Part shown: positions 35,182 through 35,807 of the stretch, piece by piece | Layout of the letters: every line of letters starts with the position of its first letter | Position numbering within the stretch: position 1 is the stretch's first letter | From: Prolixibacteraceae bacterium | GTDB lineage: Bacteria > Bacteroidota > Bacteroidia > Bacteroidales > Prolixibacteraceae | Length of the DNA: 35,807 nt | Direction: 5' to 3' | NCBI GenBank assembly: GCA_028282195.1 | Contig: JANQII010000169.1 | Span: 1-35,807 of the forward strand | Program-made: the position numbers and the translations under genes | The notes under the pieces: generated by a model | The model's database searches: none | What the model saw: the letters and a program-made list of their open reading frames with translations, nothing else | Told to the model about the DNA's origin: nothing

Positions 35182-35807
35182 ATGGCAAAAAATAAAGGGA
35201 GATCAGGCATAATGCTACTTAGTGTTATCGCATTGTTATTATGCACGACTACAATTAGTGCTAAAGATTTTGGAAATGTTGATTTTATGCTGGAGGGCAA
35301 ACCCCTGGCAAAGACAGAATTCTTTATTTATGAATCATCTGGAGAAATGACCTCTCCTGTACCTTCACTGCCACCTCTTCCTTCAGCTGCAATATCCGGA
35401 ACCACTACTGTTTGTCAAGACGATACAGAACCTTCAATAACTTTTACTGGCTCAGACGGAACTACCCCATATACCTTTACTTACACTATAAACGGAGGTT
35501 CCAACCAACAAATAACAACTACTTCAGGTAATTCAGTCTCTGTTAATGCCCCAACTAATATTGATGGAACATTCACCTATAATCTTGTTAGTGTTGAAGA
35601 CGATGCCGGAGACACTCAGGCAATAACAGGTTCAGCAACAATAACTGTAAATCCTACGCCAAATGTTACTCCATCTCCAGTATCGGAAACTATTTGTTCC
35701 GGAAATGCTACAAACATTAACCTTTCAGGCGCGGTCGCAGGAACAACCTTCAGCTGGACAGTTACACAGTCCGGTGTGTCCGGTGCTTCAAATGGCAGCG
35801 GTAATTC
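35182..35807 (+). CDS. N-terminal part of a second secreted PKD-like repeat protein (runs off the window)
   Basis: The frame is open from ATG 35182 to the window edge (208 full codons). A signal peptide (about 1-27) ends at CTTTISA. A short linker rich in Pro and Ser (SPVPSLPPLPSAAISG) follows. Then come adhesin repeats of the PKD-like type: TTVCQDDTEPSITFTGSDG, TPYTFTYTINGG and FTYNLVSVEDDAG, then PSPVSETICSGNATNINL and GTTFSWTVT. These modules are usual in large Bacteroidota proteins that end in a T9SS type B domain, so this is probably another giant adhesin; its C-terminus is outside the window. An ATG at codon 11 is an alternative start. Confidence 0.85.
   Translation, partial: MAKNKGRSGIMLLSVIALLLCTTTISAKDFGNVDFMLEGKPLAKTEFFIYESSGEMTSPVPSLPPLPSAAISGTTTVCQDDTEPSITFTGSDGTTPYTFTYTINGGSNQQITTTSGNSVSVNAPTNIDGTFTYNLVSVEDDAGDTQAITGSATITVNPTPNVTPSPVSETICSGNATNINLSGAVAGTTFSWTVTQSGVSGASNGSGN

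Noticed and set aside
34758..35188. Two minus-strand frames in the gap before the second adhesin
   Set aside because: No recognisable domain, one runs into the adhesin start on the other strand, and the plus-strand reading looks at least as protein-like; neither is called.

Overview
The window looks like a chromosomal segment of a gliding or surface-adhesive member of the Bacteroidota, probably a marine or sediment lineage such as Marinilabiliales/Prolixibacteraceae; the exact taxon is inference. Supporting signs are type IX secretion (T9SS) sorting domains, a PorP/SprF protein, a GldA-type ABC ATPase, the long three-domain form of IspG, a sigma/FecR/SusC locus, TAnnTTTG promoter -7 boxes and few Shine-Dalgarno sites.

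Layout. 1-2607 (+): a phased GTCAT repeat array, a secreted GH16 beta-glucanase carrying a T9SS tail, and a HAD phosphatase. 2624-6531 (-): a YdbS/YdbT-like PH-domain membrane protein pair, then IspG of the MEP isoprenoid pathway. 6774-8686 (+): a GldA-like ATPase overlapping a family 2 glycosyltransferase. 9127-10673: a complete IS1182-family element. Read from the right on the minus strand, 15990-10783 is a sigma factor, FecR anti-sigma, SusC receptor and SusD. The SusD gene is cut after about 36 codons by the insertion sequence, and no SusD sequence follows on the other side. A minus-strand terminator stranded beyond the element (8940-8962) probably belonged to the lost end of this operon.

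16195-18579 (+) is an octaheme cytochrome c lipoprotein with a TPR tail. 18969-31825 (+) is the dominant feature: a 3942-residue T9SS adhesin with about 26 tandem Ig-like repeats, followed by SprB-like repeats, a PKD domain and a type B sorting domain, translationally overlapped by its PorP/SprF partner. After a repeat-filled gap comes an AT-rich two-gene module (32410-34289), an ABC-type ATPase overlapping a TOPRIM/DUF4276-like protein, which resembles split OLD/PARIS-style anti-phage systems. The window ends inside a second secreted repeat protein starting at 35182.

The genes describe a surface-oriented lifestyle: secreted glycan degradation, TonB-dependent glycan uptake (damaged here), giant adhesins and cell-surface electron transfer. 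The least explained observations are a similar GGTAGGGAA...CGGGGT element upstream of both adhesin regions, the GTCAT array at the left edge, the hairpins inside the sigma/FecR/SusC operon, and the ATPase/TOPRIM pair.
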